64,000 nucleotides of DNA from Spirosoma aerolatum (GCF_002056795.1 NZ_CP020104.1:372001-436000), one strand, 5' to 3'; counted from the first letter of the stretch, positions 8,576 through 17,145 are shown. Made by a program: numbers and translations. Notes: a model not told the origin generated them from the sequence alone.

Positions 8576-9388
8576 ATGAACGTACTGCTGATTGAAGACG
8601 AGGAATTAGCCGTTCGCAAACTCACCAAATTATTGCAGGACGTAGACCCTACTATTACGATTGTAGGTACCGAAGCTAGTGTTCGGTCGTCGGTGGCCTG
8701 GCTCAATGCCAATGGTCCTGGCCAACCGCTGGCTCCCGATCTGATTCTGATGGATATTGAACTGGCCGACGGACAAAGCTTTGAGATTTTCGAGCAGACA
8801 ACCGTCAGTGCGCCCGTTATCTTCACGACTTCCTACGATGAGTATGCGCTTAAGGCCTTCAAAGTCAATAGTATCGATTATTTATTGAAGCCGATCAAAC
8901 GGCACGAGCTGGAAGCCAGCCTGACTAAATACCGCCGGACGAAAGGCGGAACGACTACTGAGTCGGGAGAAACAAAAAACAATCACCTGGGTACGGTCGA
9001 CATTGACGCACTGGTACAACAACTCCGCCAGCAGATTCAGCCCAGCGATTACCGGCGCCGGTTTCTGGTGAAACATCTGCAACAGTGGGTCCCGGTTGAG
9101 GTCAGCGACATTGCTTATTTTTATTCAGAAGAAGGGGTAAGCCTGTTCCGTACGACAAGCAATCAGAAATTTTCGCTGGATTACCCGCTCGATGAACTCG
9201 AAAATATGCTTGATCCATCGCAGTTTTTTCGGGCCAACCGGCAGTTTATCGTACACATCAACACCGTCCAGCAGATTCACCCATACTTTAACAATAAGCT
9301 CAAACTGACCCTCAAACCCGCTACCGACGACGAAGTGCTGGTAAGCCGCGAACGCGCCACGGAGTTTAAGAAATGGATGGGGAAATAG
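8576..9388 (+). CDS. LytTR-family response regulator
   Basis: 270 residues: a receiver domain at 1-120 with the acidic pair in LLIEDEE, phospho-acceptor Asp60 in LILMD, the switch Thr in FTTSYDEYA and Lys in LLKPIK, then a linker and a C-terminal LytTR DNA-binding domain from about 155 (VEVSDIAYFYSEEGVSLF ... FFRANRQFIVHI). Such regulators pair with LytS-type kinases. No kinase is adjacent on this strand, but three lie 2-8 kb away on the other strand, making it their most likely nearby partner. Acts in the cytoplasm as a transcription factor. Confidence 0.92.
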   Translation: MNVLLIEDEELAVRKLTKLLQDVDPTITIVGTEASVRSSVAWLNANGPGQPLAPDLILMDIELADGQSFEIFEQTTVSAPVIFTTSYDEYALKAFKVNSIDYLLKPIKRHELEASLTKYRRTKGGTTTESGETKNNHLGTVDIDALVQQLRQQIQPSDYRRRFLVKHLQQWVPVEVSDIAYFYSEEGVSLFRTTSNQKFSLDYPLDELENMLDPSQFFRANRQFIVHINTVQQIHPYFNNKLKLTLKPATDDEVLVSRERATEFKKWMGK

Positions 9389-9463
9389 AGAAAAACGGTG
9401 TATACTATATAGGCGTTTGGTATAGAATTGTCATACAGTAAACCTTTTTAGTAGCTTTACGCC

Positions 9464-10246
9464 GTGGAAAAAACCGGCTTTATCGAAATACGCGTAACTG
9501 GCACCAAAGGCAACCTTGATCTGACTCCTGACACCTATGATATTCGTGAGGTGATGGCTGTCCTTGAACAGGTGGAATGCTTGCTATTTCCAGCCGACCG
9601 GAAAGATCGACCAACGATCAGTTACCAAATCCAGGGCGGTTCTGTGCGCCATATTTTTAAGACTGCCGTTCAGTACATTATTGGATTCAATGCGCTGATT
9701 GGTCAGATCAGCCAGCGGCAGAACATTGATTTTCTGGAATCAGCTACGGCCAAAGCGTTTGAAGAGTTTCAGGAAATGGCCGTACAACGCGGCTATACCT
9801 TCATTATTCGTACATCCGAGCCAAACACCAGCGAATTACGGATTGATCGCACTACGAAGTTGTATCGGACCGAAGCCGTCTGGGCCGAAGCTGAATTCTA
9901 TTTGTATGGTCGGGTGACCAATGCCGGTGGAAAAGATAGGGCCAATATTCACCTGCAAACAGACGACTATGGCGTGGTTATTATCAAAACGCCAATTGCC
10001 ATTTTAGAAAAGCTGGAAGGTAATATCCTGTATCGAACGTTTGGCGTTCGGGTGCTGGGAAAGCAGCACACGGAGACCGGGGAACTGGACCGCTCGGAAC
10101 TTCGATTTGTTGAACTGGTCGATTATCATCCCAATTACGACGAGGCCTATTTACAATCGCTACGTACTAAAGCTAAGAAGAACTGGCTAGGCTCTGTCAA
10201 TTCCGATACCTGGTTACGTGACTTGCGAGGAAACTATGACGCCTAA
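9464..10246 (+). CDS. Unrecognised 260-residue protein, partner of PIN nuclease
   Basis: Starts with GTG (9464). I recognise no family. It opens with a beta-rich region (FIEIRVTGTKGNLDLTPDTY), followed by an amphipathic helical part (ALIGQISQRQNIDFLESATAKAF), then a second beta-rich half ending in a basic tail (RTKAKKNW). No signal peptide, membrane segment or cysteine cluster; probably a soluble cytosolic protein. Its last 11 bases overlap the start of the PIN gene in an ATGACGCCTAA junction, so translation of the two is probably coupled. That layout is typical of toxin-antitoxin operons, but 260 residues is large for a classical VapB antitoxin and no ribbon-helix-helix or AbrB motif is visible. 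Confidence 0.75.
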   Translation: MEKTGFIEIRVTGTKGNLDLTPDTYDIREVMAVLEQVECLLFPADRKDRPTISYQIQGGSVRHIFKTAVQYIIGFNALIGQISQRQNIDFLESATAKAFEEFQEMAVQRGYTFIIRTSEPNTSELRIDRTTKLYRTEAVWAEAEFYLYGRVTNAGGKDRANIHLQTDDYGVVIIKTPIAILEKLEGNILYRTFGVRVLGKQHTETGELDRSELRFVELVDYHPNYDEAYLQSLRTKAKKNWLGSVNSDTWLRDLRGNYDA

Positions 10247-10721
10247 ATCTGTACTGCTGGATACGAGCTTTTTTCTACGCTTTCTGAACGACGAAGATCC
10301 GTTATATTCTCATGCTGATGGGTATTTCCGTTATTTTCTTCAGCAGGAAATGATTATGCTCATCTCCACCATTTCAATCGCTGAATATTGCGTTGGAGGA
10401 GATATTTCCGAATTACCGTTGAAAAATCTTCAAATTTTGCCTTTCAATATTAGCCACGCTCGGCGGACTGGCGAGTTTGCCCGGCTGGTATTTCGGCATC
10501 GTAATAAGCTTGAACTGATCAGCCGGATGATTATTCCTAATGATACTAAGCTGTTTGCCCAAGCCGATGTAGAAGCATCCGTTCTGTATTACCTGTCGTC
10601 AGACGTTGAAAGTCAGAAAATTTATGGCTTGCTACGTTCGCAGAATGCCGGACCAAAATTTGAGTTTCTGAATCTAAAAACGCCACCATCAGAAGCATTT
10701 GGAATTTTGGATTTACGGTAG
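10236..10721 (+). CDS. PIN-domain protein (VapC-like putative RNase)
   Basis: 161 residues from ATG 10236; an ATG at 10218 would add six residues inside the upstream gene. The order of acidic residues fits a PIN active site: Asp9 in LLDTSF, Glu50 in SIAEYC, Asp103 in PNDTKL (position of the usual D-ALIAA) and Asp123 in YLSSD. PIN proteins are metal-dependent ribonucleases, often toxins that cut tRNA or rRNA. All four acids are present, so activity is plausible. The coupled upstream gene is its likely regulator or partner. Somewhat longer than a typical VapC (about 130-140). Confidence 0.78.
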   Translation: MTPKSVLLDTSFFLRFLNDEDPLYSHADGYFRYFLQQEMIMLISTISIAEYCVGGDISELPLKNLQILPFNISHARRTGEFARLVFRHRNKLELISRMIIPNDTKLFAQADVEASVLYYLSSDVESQKIYGLLRSQNAGPKFEFLNLKTPPSEAFGILDLR

Positions 10722-10766
10722 ATTCAGCAGTCGACGGCCTTAGGATACCAGTATTTCTAAATCCCT

Positions 10767-11258
10767 ATGAAAAAACTCTATTTCCTATTCTGTCTTCTGA
10801 TTACGCTTTCGGTTCAGGCACAAACAGGTAAAAAAACGGGCTCTCTGGCCGATGTCGCGTTTATGGAAGGTCGCTGGCTGGGTACCTTTAACGGAGGACC
10901 TATTGAAGCCGCCTGGATTGCCCCTGTTGGTGATAACCTGTCGGGCTTCATGCGAATGATGAAAGACAACAAGGTGACGATGTACGAGATGTTGATCTTT
11001 GAACAAACCAGCGAAGGGCCAATCGTACTGGTTAAACATTTTAAGCCGGGCCTGATCGGGCAGGAAGAAAAAGATAAATCGGATCGCTATCGGTTTATTG
11101 AAGCCAGTTCTAACCGGGCTTTGTTCGAGAAAGAGGATGGCTCTATCCGCATCATTTACGAAAAACGCGGAGCCAATCAGTTAGTGATTCAGCGCGGCCA
11201 GCCCAAAGATGGAAACTGGGCGTTCAGCGACCTTTTTGTTTTCAAACGCGTCAACTAG
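10767..11258 (+). CDS. DUF6265-like exported protein
   Basis: 163 residues with a signal peptide (MKKLYFLFCLLITLSVQAQ). The mature part begins with the typical FMEGRWLGTFNGGPIEAAW and continues as a small beta-barrel with EMLIFEQ and ALFEKEDGSIRI strands, matching the DUF6265 family of Bacteroidota. Function unknown; the fold suggests lipocalin-like binding of a small ligand in the periplasm. It begins 45 bp after the PIN gene and ends just before a 36-bp inverted repeat. Confidence 0.75.
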   Translation: MKKLYFLFCLLITLSVQAQTGKKTGSLADVAFMEGRWLGTFNGGPIEAAWIAPVGDNLSGFMRMMKDNKVTMYEMLIFEQTSEGPIVLVKHFKPGLIGQEEKDKSDRYRFIEASSNRALFEKEDGSIRIIYEKRGANQLVIQRGQPKDGNWAFSDLFVFKRVN

Positions 11259-11267
11259 ATCGTATTG

Positions 11268-11341
11268 GTTAAAAACGTCGGCACGAGCCCTACGGAGAAT
11301 AAACATTTATTCTCCGTAGGGCTCGTGCCGACGTTTTTAAC
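11268..11341. repeat. 36-bp perfect inverted repeat, 2-nt centre, between convergent genes
   Basis: Arms 11268-11303 and 11306-11341 are perfect complements, separated only by CA. The ends carry TTAAAAA and TTTTTAA, so the element can act as a bidirectional terminator for the genes ending at 11258 (plus) and 11342 (minus); the right arm reaches the base next to the latter's stop codon. The arms are about three times longer than termination needs. Confidence 0.9.
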
Positions 11342-11989
11342 TTAATTATGCACGAATGAATATGATTTGTTGGGGTCCAGCAACGGATGTGGTCCTTTCA
11401 ATTCGTTGTCGCCGATGGTAAGGGCCAGATTCTCGAAGAAAACATCCATCACCCAGGGTTCGAACCGGAATTCGAAGTCGTTGTGTTCTTGATGAGCGAT
11501 CTGAAAAATAGAATAGCGTTCTGGGCAGAACTCAAACTGGAGCATAAGGGCATCAACGGGATGTTTATTAAAATGCACCTGCCCATTGGTGTTGGTGGTG
11601 CCCTGTTGAATATCGGCTCCATTTTTAACACCAACCAGGATATAACTCAACAATTGCTTATTGGTGTCAACAATACGGATCGTAAGCTGATTGCCCGGAA
11701 CTGTTCTACTTTTTACCAGGACAAAGTCTTTATCCGGTTTTGGGCGGCTATTCAGGATAATCTGGTCGCCCTGGAGTTTCCAGGTTCCTTTTCCCATACG
11801 GTCGAGGGCGCCGTAGGCGAAGAAAAATTCAAATGTAGAATCCGGGTTTAGTTTGATCCCGGATCCAACTTCACGGACGCCTGTGAGGTAGTATTCTCCG
11901 GCGACAGATCTTGGCGTTTTCTGGGCAATGGATTGTGTCATAATCAGGGTAGCTACCAATCCGAGGACTGGCGTATAAAATGCGTTCAT
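11342..11989 (-). CDS. Exported protein of unknown function
   Basis: I start this gene at ATG 11989, which gives a 215-residue protein with a clean signal peptide (MNAFYTPVLGLVATLIMTQS). The open frame continues to 12244 but that part is basic, cysteine-containing and overlaps the 3' end of the DUF1080 gene, so I treat it as non-coding. A TAATTTTG box at 12007-12014 just upstream supports the shorter form. The mature protein has a lipocalin-like beginning (SVAGEYYLTGVREVGSGIKL ... GKGTWKLQGDQIIL) and a C-terminal beta-rich region ending DPNKSYSFVHN. No enzyme motif seen. Confidence 0.7.
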   Translation of the reverse strand: MNAFYTPVLGLVATLIMTQSIAQKTPRSVAGEYYLTGVREVGSGIKLNPDSTFEFFFAYGALDRMGKGTWKLQGDQIILNSRPKPDKDFVLVKSRTVPGNQLTIRIVDTNKQLLSYILVGVKNGADIQQGTTNTNGQVHFNKHPVDALMLQFEFCPERYSIFQIAHQEHNDFEFRFEPWVMDVFFENLALTIGDNELKGPHPLLDPNKSYSFVHN

Positions 11990-12125
11990 GTAGTTGTTGT
12001 CTTGCTCAAAATTACATGAACACATGCCCCGATAGCCAGCGCTAGTTTGTAACGGGAGTTGAAAAGTGTATAACTGGAGTAGATCAAAACGTAAACCACA
12101 AGCTACGTAGTTCGGGCAAATCCTG

Positions 12126-12956
12126 CTAGTGCGGTAACTGGCTAATGGGGCGAATCTGAATGTTTCGGTAAAATACCTCTGCCCCTTCTGACTGAATCTG
12201 AATCTTACCTTTCGTGAGGGGCACGATTTCGCCGTTGACGACATGACGTGTATGTACCAGCATGAGATTGACTTTGCCGTTCATAACGTGCAGACAGGTG
12301 TCGCCCAGGCAATATAATTCAACGACATTCCATTGGCCCGATGGTTTTTCATTGTCGGGATTTTTTAGGCAGGTGCGGCCATTAGGGGTTTTATCCTGAA
12401 AGGTAATTGGCGTAGCTTCGGGCTGATAAATGAATTTTCCCTTGTCGTTTTTCGTGGCCGGAATATCGGCCAGTACATTCATCACCCCCCAATAGTCACC
12501 ACAATCTCCCTCCTGAATTTGGAACTCGAACGACTCCATCCAGAGCATAGGTGTTCCATGCGATCCAACGCTATGGTAGAGCAAACCACTATCGCGCGGC
12601 TGATCAAGTTTGGGTGGCCACTTTTGGGTTCCCCATTTGAATTCGGCCCGGAAATGGTAGTTCTCAAACTCGGCCAGTGTATTGATGCCCCCAAATGTTT
12701 GGCCTGAAATCCGTAAGGCAGGTTGCCCATCGGCCATCACCACAGAGAAAACATGGTTGGGATCGTTGTTGAGGCCAATCGGGGCTGGTTTTGGCGCTTG
12801 CTTATCTGCCGAATAAGGTCGATCGAGATAGGTTTCCCAGCCCCTCAAATCTTTTCCGTTGAATAGGGATTGCCAGCCGGTTGCTTTTTCCCTGCTTTGA
12901 CCCAGTATTGAACCGTAAAACAAACTCAGGCAGGATGCCAGGACATATACTTTCAT
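12126..12956 (-). CDS. DUF1080 (3-keto-disaccharide hydrolase-like) exported protein
   Basis: 276 residues with a signal peptide (MKVYVLASCLSLFYGSILG). The DUF1080 signature SLFNGKDLRGWETY appears near residue 30, and the concanavalin-like fold continues through FRAEFKWGTQKW, GLLYHSVGS and the final IQIQSEGAEVFYRNIQIRP. Members of this family are glycoside hydrolase-like proteins reported to act on 3-keto-glycosides in Bacteroidota. Periplasmic. A second DUF1080 gene lies at 14188, and lactonase-type proteins at 13024 and 14868 suggest a shared role in sugar oxidation products. Confidence 0.88.
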   Translation of the reverse strand: MKVYVLASCLSLFYGSILGQSREKATGWQSLFNGKDLRGWETYLDRPYSADKQAPKPAPIGLNNDPNHVFSVVMADGQPALRISGQTFGGINTLAEFENYHFRAEFKWGTQKWPPKLDQPRDSGLLYHSVGSHGTPMLWMESFEFQIQEGDCGDYWGVMNVLADIPATKNDKGKFIYQPEATPITFQDKTPNGRTCLKNPDNEKPSGQWNVVELYCLGDTCLHVMNGKVNLMLVHTRHVVNGEIVPLTKGKIQIQSEGAEVFYRNIQIRPISQLPH

Positions 12957-13023
12957 AGAACGAAGATGTACAACAATTTAGCGAACAGACGGTTTACGTC
13001 GGGATATATGATTTACACAACGT

Positions 13024-14127
13024 ATGGATATGAAACAGTCTTTGATCGTGCTTCTACTCGGCCTTGGTCTGGCCGCTGGTTGTCAGAAGAAAGAAAATGC
13101 AAAAGGATTGGATACGGGCAATTTGGATAGCGCCAAAGAAGAGGTATCGACCGTTGGTAATCCGAAGTTACTCTATACACTACCCGACAAGTACAATACG
13201 CCCGATGGAATGGCTCTGGCACCCGATGGATCGGTTTACCTGTCGGTTCCTAATCTGGCCGATAACAGCTATCCTGGTGTTATTGTAAAATTCGCCAAAG
13301 ACTCTGTTCGGTTTTTTGCCAGTTTACCAGCCCATCCCGACACAAAACACGCCTGCCCGATGGATTTGGCTTTCGGACCTGACGGTAATCTGTATTATGC
13401 TGACAATCAGTATGAAAACGATAAAGATTACAAGTCGCGGCTGATGCGGATTCGCATGAAGGGTAGCCAGATCGTTGGAATTGAGCCTGTGGTAACTGGC
13501 TTTGGCTTGTCAAACGCTGTAGTCTGGAAAGGGAATACAATTTACGTAACCGATAGCCAGTGGGACATGCCTGACAACGACAAAGGTAGTGCGGTGTTCC
13601 ATTTCACAATGGATGAACTCGCCAAAGGCCCTGTTGCTCTGAAGCCTAAAACGATGGACCCGCACATTCTGGCTACATTTACGACGCAGGTTAATGAAAC
13701 GGGTGTTGATAACGGAGCCGATGGCCTGGATTACGACAGTAAAGGCACTTTTTATACGGGTTCGTTCGGCGACGGGACGCTCTACAAACTGACATTGAAG
13801 CCAGATGGCTCTTTAGCGTCAAAAGAAGTGGTGAATACCGATCAAAAAATTGCCTGTGTGGATGGATTGATCATCGACCGGAAGACTGATAAAATTTACC
13901 TATGCAACTCCCGAATGAATGCTGTGATGACCGTTACGCCCAATGGTAAGGTGAGCACACTTGTTCAAAATGGCGATACAGAAGGCGGAACTGGTAAAAT
14001 TGACCAACCCGCTGAGGTTCTTTTGAAAGGGAATCGACTTTACATTACAGACTACGACAAGCCCGAGAAGAAATTCGTTAATACGAAAGCCGACAAAGTA
14101 CACACCATGTCGTATGTAGATTTGTAA
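13024..14127 (+). CDS. SMP-30/gluconolactonase-like lipoprotein
   Basis: 367 residues. The lipobox LAAGC puts the lipidated Cys at residue 20. The mature protein is a six-bladed propeller of the SMP-30/LRE type: NTPDGMALAPDGSVYLSVP, MDLAFGPDGNLYYAD, VDGLIIDRKTDKIYLCNS and AEVLLKGNRLYITD mark successive blades. SMP-30 proteins are metal-dependent lactonases that open sugar lactones; whether this one retains activity cannot be decided. Faces the periplasm. It runs opposite to its neighbours and converges on the DUF1080 gene at 14188. Confidence 0.82.
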   Translation: MDMKQSLIVLLLGLGLAAGCQKKENAKGLDTGNLDSAKEEVSTVGNPKLLYTLPDKYNTPDGMALAPDGSVYLSVPNLADNSYPGVIVKFAKDSVRFFASLPAHPDTKHACPMDLAFGPDGNLYYADNQYENDKDYKSRLMRIRMKGSQIVGIEPVVTGFGLSNAVVWKGNTIYVTDSQWDMPDNDKGSAVFHFTMDELAKGPVALKPKTMDPHILATFTTQVNETGVDNGADGLDYDSKGTFYTGSFGDGTLYKLTLKPDGSLASKEVVNTDQKIACVDGLIIDRKTDKIYLCNSRMNAVMTVTPNGKVSTLVQNGDTEGGTGKIDQPAEVLLKGNRLYITDYDKPEKKFVNTKADKVHTMSYVDL

Positions 14128-14136
14128 CGTGGACCT

Positions 14137-14177
14137 CTGGTCCGCATAATTCGTTAAGTATTAACTATGCGGACCAG
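14137..14177. terminator. Bidirectional hairpin between convergent genes
   Basis: CTGGTCCGCATA (14137-14148) pairs with TATGCGGACCAG (14166-14177), with a nested GTTAA/TTAAC stem in the loop. It lies between the stops of the SMP-30 gene (plus) and the DUF1080 gene (minus). Confidence 0.65.
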
Positions 14178-14187
14178 GGAATTACAG

Positions 14188-14787
14188 TTATAATGGTTTC
14201 AGTTCCAGATTGCGCCAGCGGACTTTAATTCCCCCGCCATCGTGAATTTGCAGGGCAATAGAACCGTCGGCCTGACCAATCTTTTCGTCGTGCATATCGA
14301 CCATCTCTTTACCATTGAGGTAGGTCTGAACATGGTCACCTTCAACCCGAATCCGCATTTTGTTCCATTGTTCGGGTTTTAGAATCGTTTCTTTTTCGTC
14401 AGGAATCTGAACCAGCCAGCCCCGGCCGTAGGATTCATAAATGCCGCCCGTATCGTGGTTGGGGGGAGCTACTTCAACCTGCCAGCCACTGACTTTAGTG
14501 CCTTCGATGGTTGACCGGAAAAAGACGCCACTGTTGCCGTTAGCTTCCTGTTTGAATTCCAGCGTTAGGTCGAAGTTCTTATAAAATTTTTCGGTAGCCA
14601 GGTAGCCGTATTTTTTGTCGGGACCGCTTTCGCATACCAGGTTGCCATCTTCAACGTACCACTTTTCAGTGCCGTAGATTTTCCAGCCGTCCAGATTTTT
14701 TCCATTGAACAGGCTAATGGTTTTTTTAGCGGGGGCTGCCATTATAAACAGAATGAGCAGCAATCCGGCCGTAAGTACTTTGGTCAT
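14188..14787 (-). CDS. DUF1080 (3-keto-disaccharide hydrolase-like) exported protein
   Basis: 199 residues, a near-minimal DUF1080 domain. Signal peptide at 1-20 (MTKVLTAGLLLILFIMAAPA), then SLFNGKDLDGWKIYG, NFDLTLEFKQEANGNSGVFF, the central VSGWQVEVAPPNHDTGGIYE and final GGGIKVRWRNLELKPL. The NSGVFFRS and ALQIHDGG stretches are typical of the family. Shorter than the DUF1080 protein at 12126, and of the common type. Probably co-directional with the lactonase gene at 14868, 80 bp upstream, and possibly in one operon with it. Confidence 0.9.
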   Translation of the reverse strand: MTKVLTAGLLLILFIMAAPAKKTISLFNGKNLDGWKIYGTEKWYVEDGNLVCESGPDKKYGYLATEKFYKNFDLTLEFKQEANGNSGVFFRSTIEGTKVSGWQVEVAPPNHDTGGIYESYGRGWLVQIPDEKETILKPEQWNKMRIRVEGDHVQTYLNGKEMVDMHDEKIGQADGSIALQIHDGGGIKVRWRNLELKPL

Positions 14788-14867
14788 TAGAAATTACAGG
14801 TTTAATGTTTGGGGTTCTGGGTTCGAAATTACAGATAAAACGGCGATCAGAAGCTCTCTGGCTATGG

Positions 14868-15995
14868 TTAATGGGAACTAGCCATAAGCACACAAACCGG
14901 AGCGGGTACTTTGACAGACTGACCGGTGTAAGTTAACAGGCCTGTTTTCTGATCGCGTCTGAAAATCGTGATGTTGTCCGTATCCTGATGGGCCACGAAT
15001 ACAAATTCTCCTTTCGGGTCGATCAGGAAATTACGGGGAGTTTTGCCTTCCGTCGGTTGCTCACCCACTTTAGTCAGCTTTCCATCTTTTCCAACAGCCA
15101 GGATCGCCAGGCCGTTAAAGCCCCGATTCGACTGATACAGAAATTTGCCGGATGGGTCAATATGAATGTCAGCACTGGTATTCTGACCGCTAAAGTTGGC
15201 AGGTAGTGTTGGTACATTATCCTGCATCAGCGTTAGTTTGCCCGTTTTGGCATCGCGGGAAAAAGAAGCTACCGTAGAGGTCAGTTCTTCAACCAGATAG
15301 GCGTATTTGCCATTGGGATGAAACGTAAAATGCCGTGGACCTGAACCGGGCTTTACACTCACATAGGGTGTTGAAGCTGGCTTGACCTTACTATTCGCTA
15401 CGTCGATTTCAAAGATATTCAGCTTATCGGTGCCCAGATCAGCAACATAAACAAATCGGTTGTCAGGGGCTAGCGTTGCCGAATGGACATGGGCTTTTTC
15501 CTGACGTTGTGCATTAGGACCAGTGCCTTCATCCTGCACTTTATCGGTCGACTCCCCCAGAGTGCCATCGGCTTTGATGGGTAATACGGCCAGGCTACCC
15601 CCGCCATAATTGGATACAAAAGCGGTTTTGCCTGTATGGTCAACACTCACATGGCAGGGCCCCGCGCTTAGCGACGATTGACTGTTCATAAACTGAAGTT
15701 TGCCCGTAGCCTTATCGATCGAATAAGAGCTTACGCCACCTGCTCCTTTATCGGCCCCTTCGTTGACGGAGTACAGATATTTGCCCGTTGGATGTATTGC
15801 CAGAAAGGATGGACTTTTTACGTTTGAAACGGCCTGAATCTGGTGCATGGTACCCGCCTTCCGGTCGAATTCAAACACATAGATACCCTCACTACCTCTT
15901 AACGAGTACGTACCAATGTACATGATTTCTTTGCCGGTCTGAGCCTGAGCTGTCAAACTGGCACTTACTAAAATAGTAGCCAATAGCTTATTCAT
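14868..15995 (-). CDS. YbhE-type lactonase (6-phosphogluconolactonase family)
   Basis: 375 residues with a signal peptide (MNKLLATILVSASLTAQAQ) and a seven-bladed propeller of the lactonase family: EIMYIGTYSLRGSEGIYVF at the start, then repeated blades such as SPSFLAIHPTGKYLYSVNE, GPCHVSVDHTGKTAFVSNY, GPRHFTFHPNGKYAYLVEE and TPRNFLIDPKGEFVFVAHQ. The export signal argues against the cytosolic pentose-phosphate step and for a periplasmic lactone or related substrate. It fits the DUF1080/SMP-30 neighbourhood. Confidence 0.88.
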   Translation of the reverse strand: MNKLLATILVSASLTAQAQTGKEIMYIGTYSLRGSEGIYVFEFDRKAGTMHQIQAVSNVKSPSFLAIHPTGKYLYSVNEGADKGAGGVSSYSIDKATGKLQFMNSQSSLSAGPCHVSVDHTGKTAFVSNYGGGSLAVLPIKADGTLGESTDKVQDEGTGPNAQRQEKAHVHSATLAPDNRFVYVADLGTDKLNIFEIDVANSKVKPASTPYVSVKPGSGPRHFTFHPNGKYAYLVEELTSTVASFSRDAKTGKLTLMQDNVPTLPANFSGQNTSADIHIDPSGKFLYQSNRGFNGLAILAVGKDGKLTKVGEQPTEGKTPRNFLIDPKGEFVFVAHQDTDNITIFRRDQKTGLLTYTGQSVKVPAPVCVLMASSH

Positions 15996-16147
15996 AAAAC
16001 AAGGATGAGTCGGACTAATAAGTGTATAAAGTGCATAAACTACCGTTAAGACTAAATCATGTCATCTTGCAGAATTTGAGATTTGCTTTTGCAGAAACCG
16101 CCTGATAAAGAAATAGTGCAATTTTATAGGTTTACATGAAACAATAG

Positions 16148-16181
16148 TTGTAAAACGATTAAGCAGAATCCCTTAACTTTG
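16148..16181 (+). promoter_or_regulatory. Promoter of the OmpA-like lipoprotein gene
   Basis: TTG at 16148-16150, a 23-bp spacer, then TAACTTTG at 16174-16181, an exact Bacteroidota TTG-N17..23-TAnnTTTG promoter. Predicted leader about 70 nt before ATG 16261. Confidence 0.6.
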
Positions 16182-16260
16182 CGAAACGATTCTGTCTATC
16201 AACAGTAGGTATCGTTTTAACCTAACTTTTTCGTTACCGTTACTATTTTCTCTTATCAGT

Positions 16261-17145
16261 ATGAAACGAATTTTGATTCTTTTTTCGGCAGTAGTAATGC
16301 TGGCTTCCTGTAACAGTAAGAAGCGGCTAGCCGAAATGAAAGCCCTACAGGATGCTCGTGACAAGGCCGTATCTTCCCTGGCCGACTGTGACAAATTGAC
16401 GGCTGATCTACGTACCCAATTGTCGGCTAAAGACACGGATCTGCAAGGTAAAGACAAACAGGTTAGTGATTTACAGGCTCAGATCGACTATCTGAAAAAG
16501 ACCAATACCAACCTCCTGGACCGGATGTCGGATTTGTCGATTGTTAGTAAATCAGGTGCGGAGAGCATCAAAAAATCGCTCGAAACACTGAACGAACAAA
16601 CGAAGTACGTTAATAACCTCAACTCAAGTATTCAGCGTAAAGATTCGTTGAACCTGGCGTTGGTGATGAGCCTGAAACGTTCGCTGGACGACATCAACGA
16701 TCAGGACGTACAGGTTGAAGTGAAAAAAGGGGTTGTGTATGTGTCTCTGTCGGACAAGCTTTTGTTCAAATCGGGTAGCTACGAGGTTCTACCTGCTGCC
16801 GAAACGGTATTGGGCAAAGTGGCTAAAGTGGTAAATGATCACAAGGAGCTGGATATTCTGGTTGAAGGTCATACCGACATCGTACCTATCTCAACTGCGT
16901 CGATCAAAGATAACTGGGATTTGAGCGCTTTGCGAGCTACTTCGGTCGTTCGGACGCTGCAAAAGAAATTTGCTGTGGCTCCTGAACGTATGACTGCTGG
17001 TGGTCGCTCAGAGTTCGCTCCGAAAGATGATAACACAACGGATGCTGGTCGTCAGCAAAACCGCCGGACTGAGATCATCATCACGCCAAAACTGGATCAG
17101 TTCTTCAATCTGCTGTCGAGCGGCCAGGCTGGTGGAAGCAAATAA
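16261..17145 (+). CDS. OmpA-family peptidoglycan-associated lipoprotein
   Basis: 294 residues. The lipobox LASC gives Cys17. Residues 20-135 are charged and heptad-like, a long coiled coil. The OmpA C-terminal domain follows (about 150-275): LLFKSGSYEVLPAAE, ILVEGHTDIVPI, NWDLSALRATSVV and GRQQNRRTEIIITP contain the conserved residues that grip diaminopimelate. Role: anchors the outer membrane to the wall. Ends shortly before a 35-bp inverted repeat. Monocistronic. Confidence 0.9.
   Translation: MKRILILFSAVVMLASCNSKKRLAEMKALQDARDKAVSSLADCDKLTADLRTQLSAKDTDLQGKDKQVSDLQAQIDYLKKTNTNLLDRMSDLSIVSKSGAESIKKSLETLNEQTKYVNNLNSSIQRKDSLNLALVMSLKRSLDDINDQDVQVEVKKGVVYVSLSDKLLFKSGSYEVLPAAETVLGKVAKVVNDHKELDILVEGHTDIVPISTASIKDNWDLSALRATSVVRTLQKKFAVAPERMTAGGRSEFAPKDDNTTDAGRQQNRRTEIIITPKLDQFFNLLSSGQAGGSK

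Noticed and set aside
9464..10246. Classical VapB antitoxin
   Set aside because: The protein is 260 residues with no ribbon-helix-helix, AbrB or Phd motif; only gene layout suggests such a role.
11990..12244. N-terminal extension of the exported protein gene (300-residue version)
   Set aside because: The added 85 residues are basic, unlike a signal peptide, and overlap the DUF1080 gene; a proper signal peptide starts at 11989.
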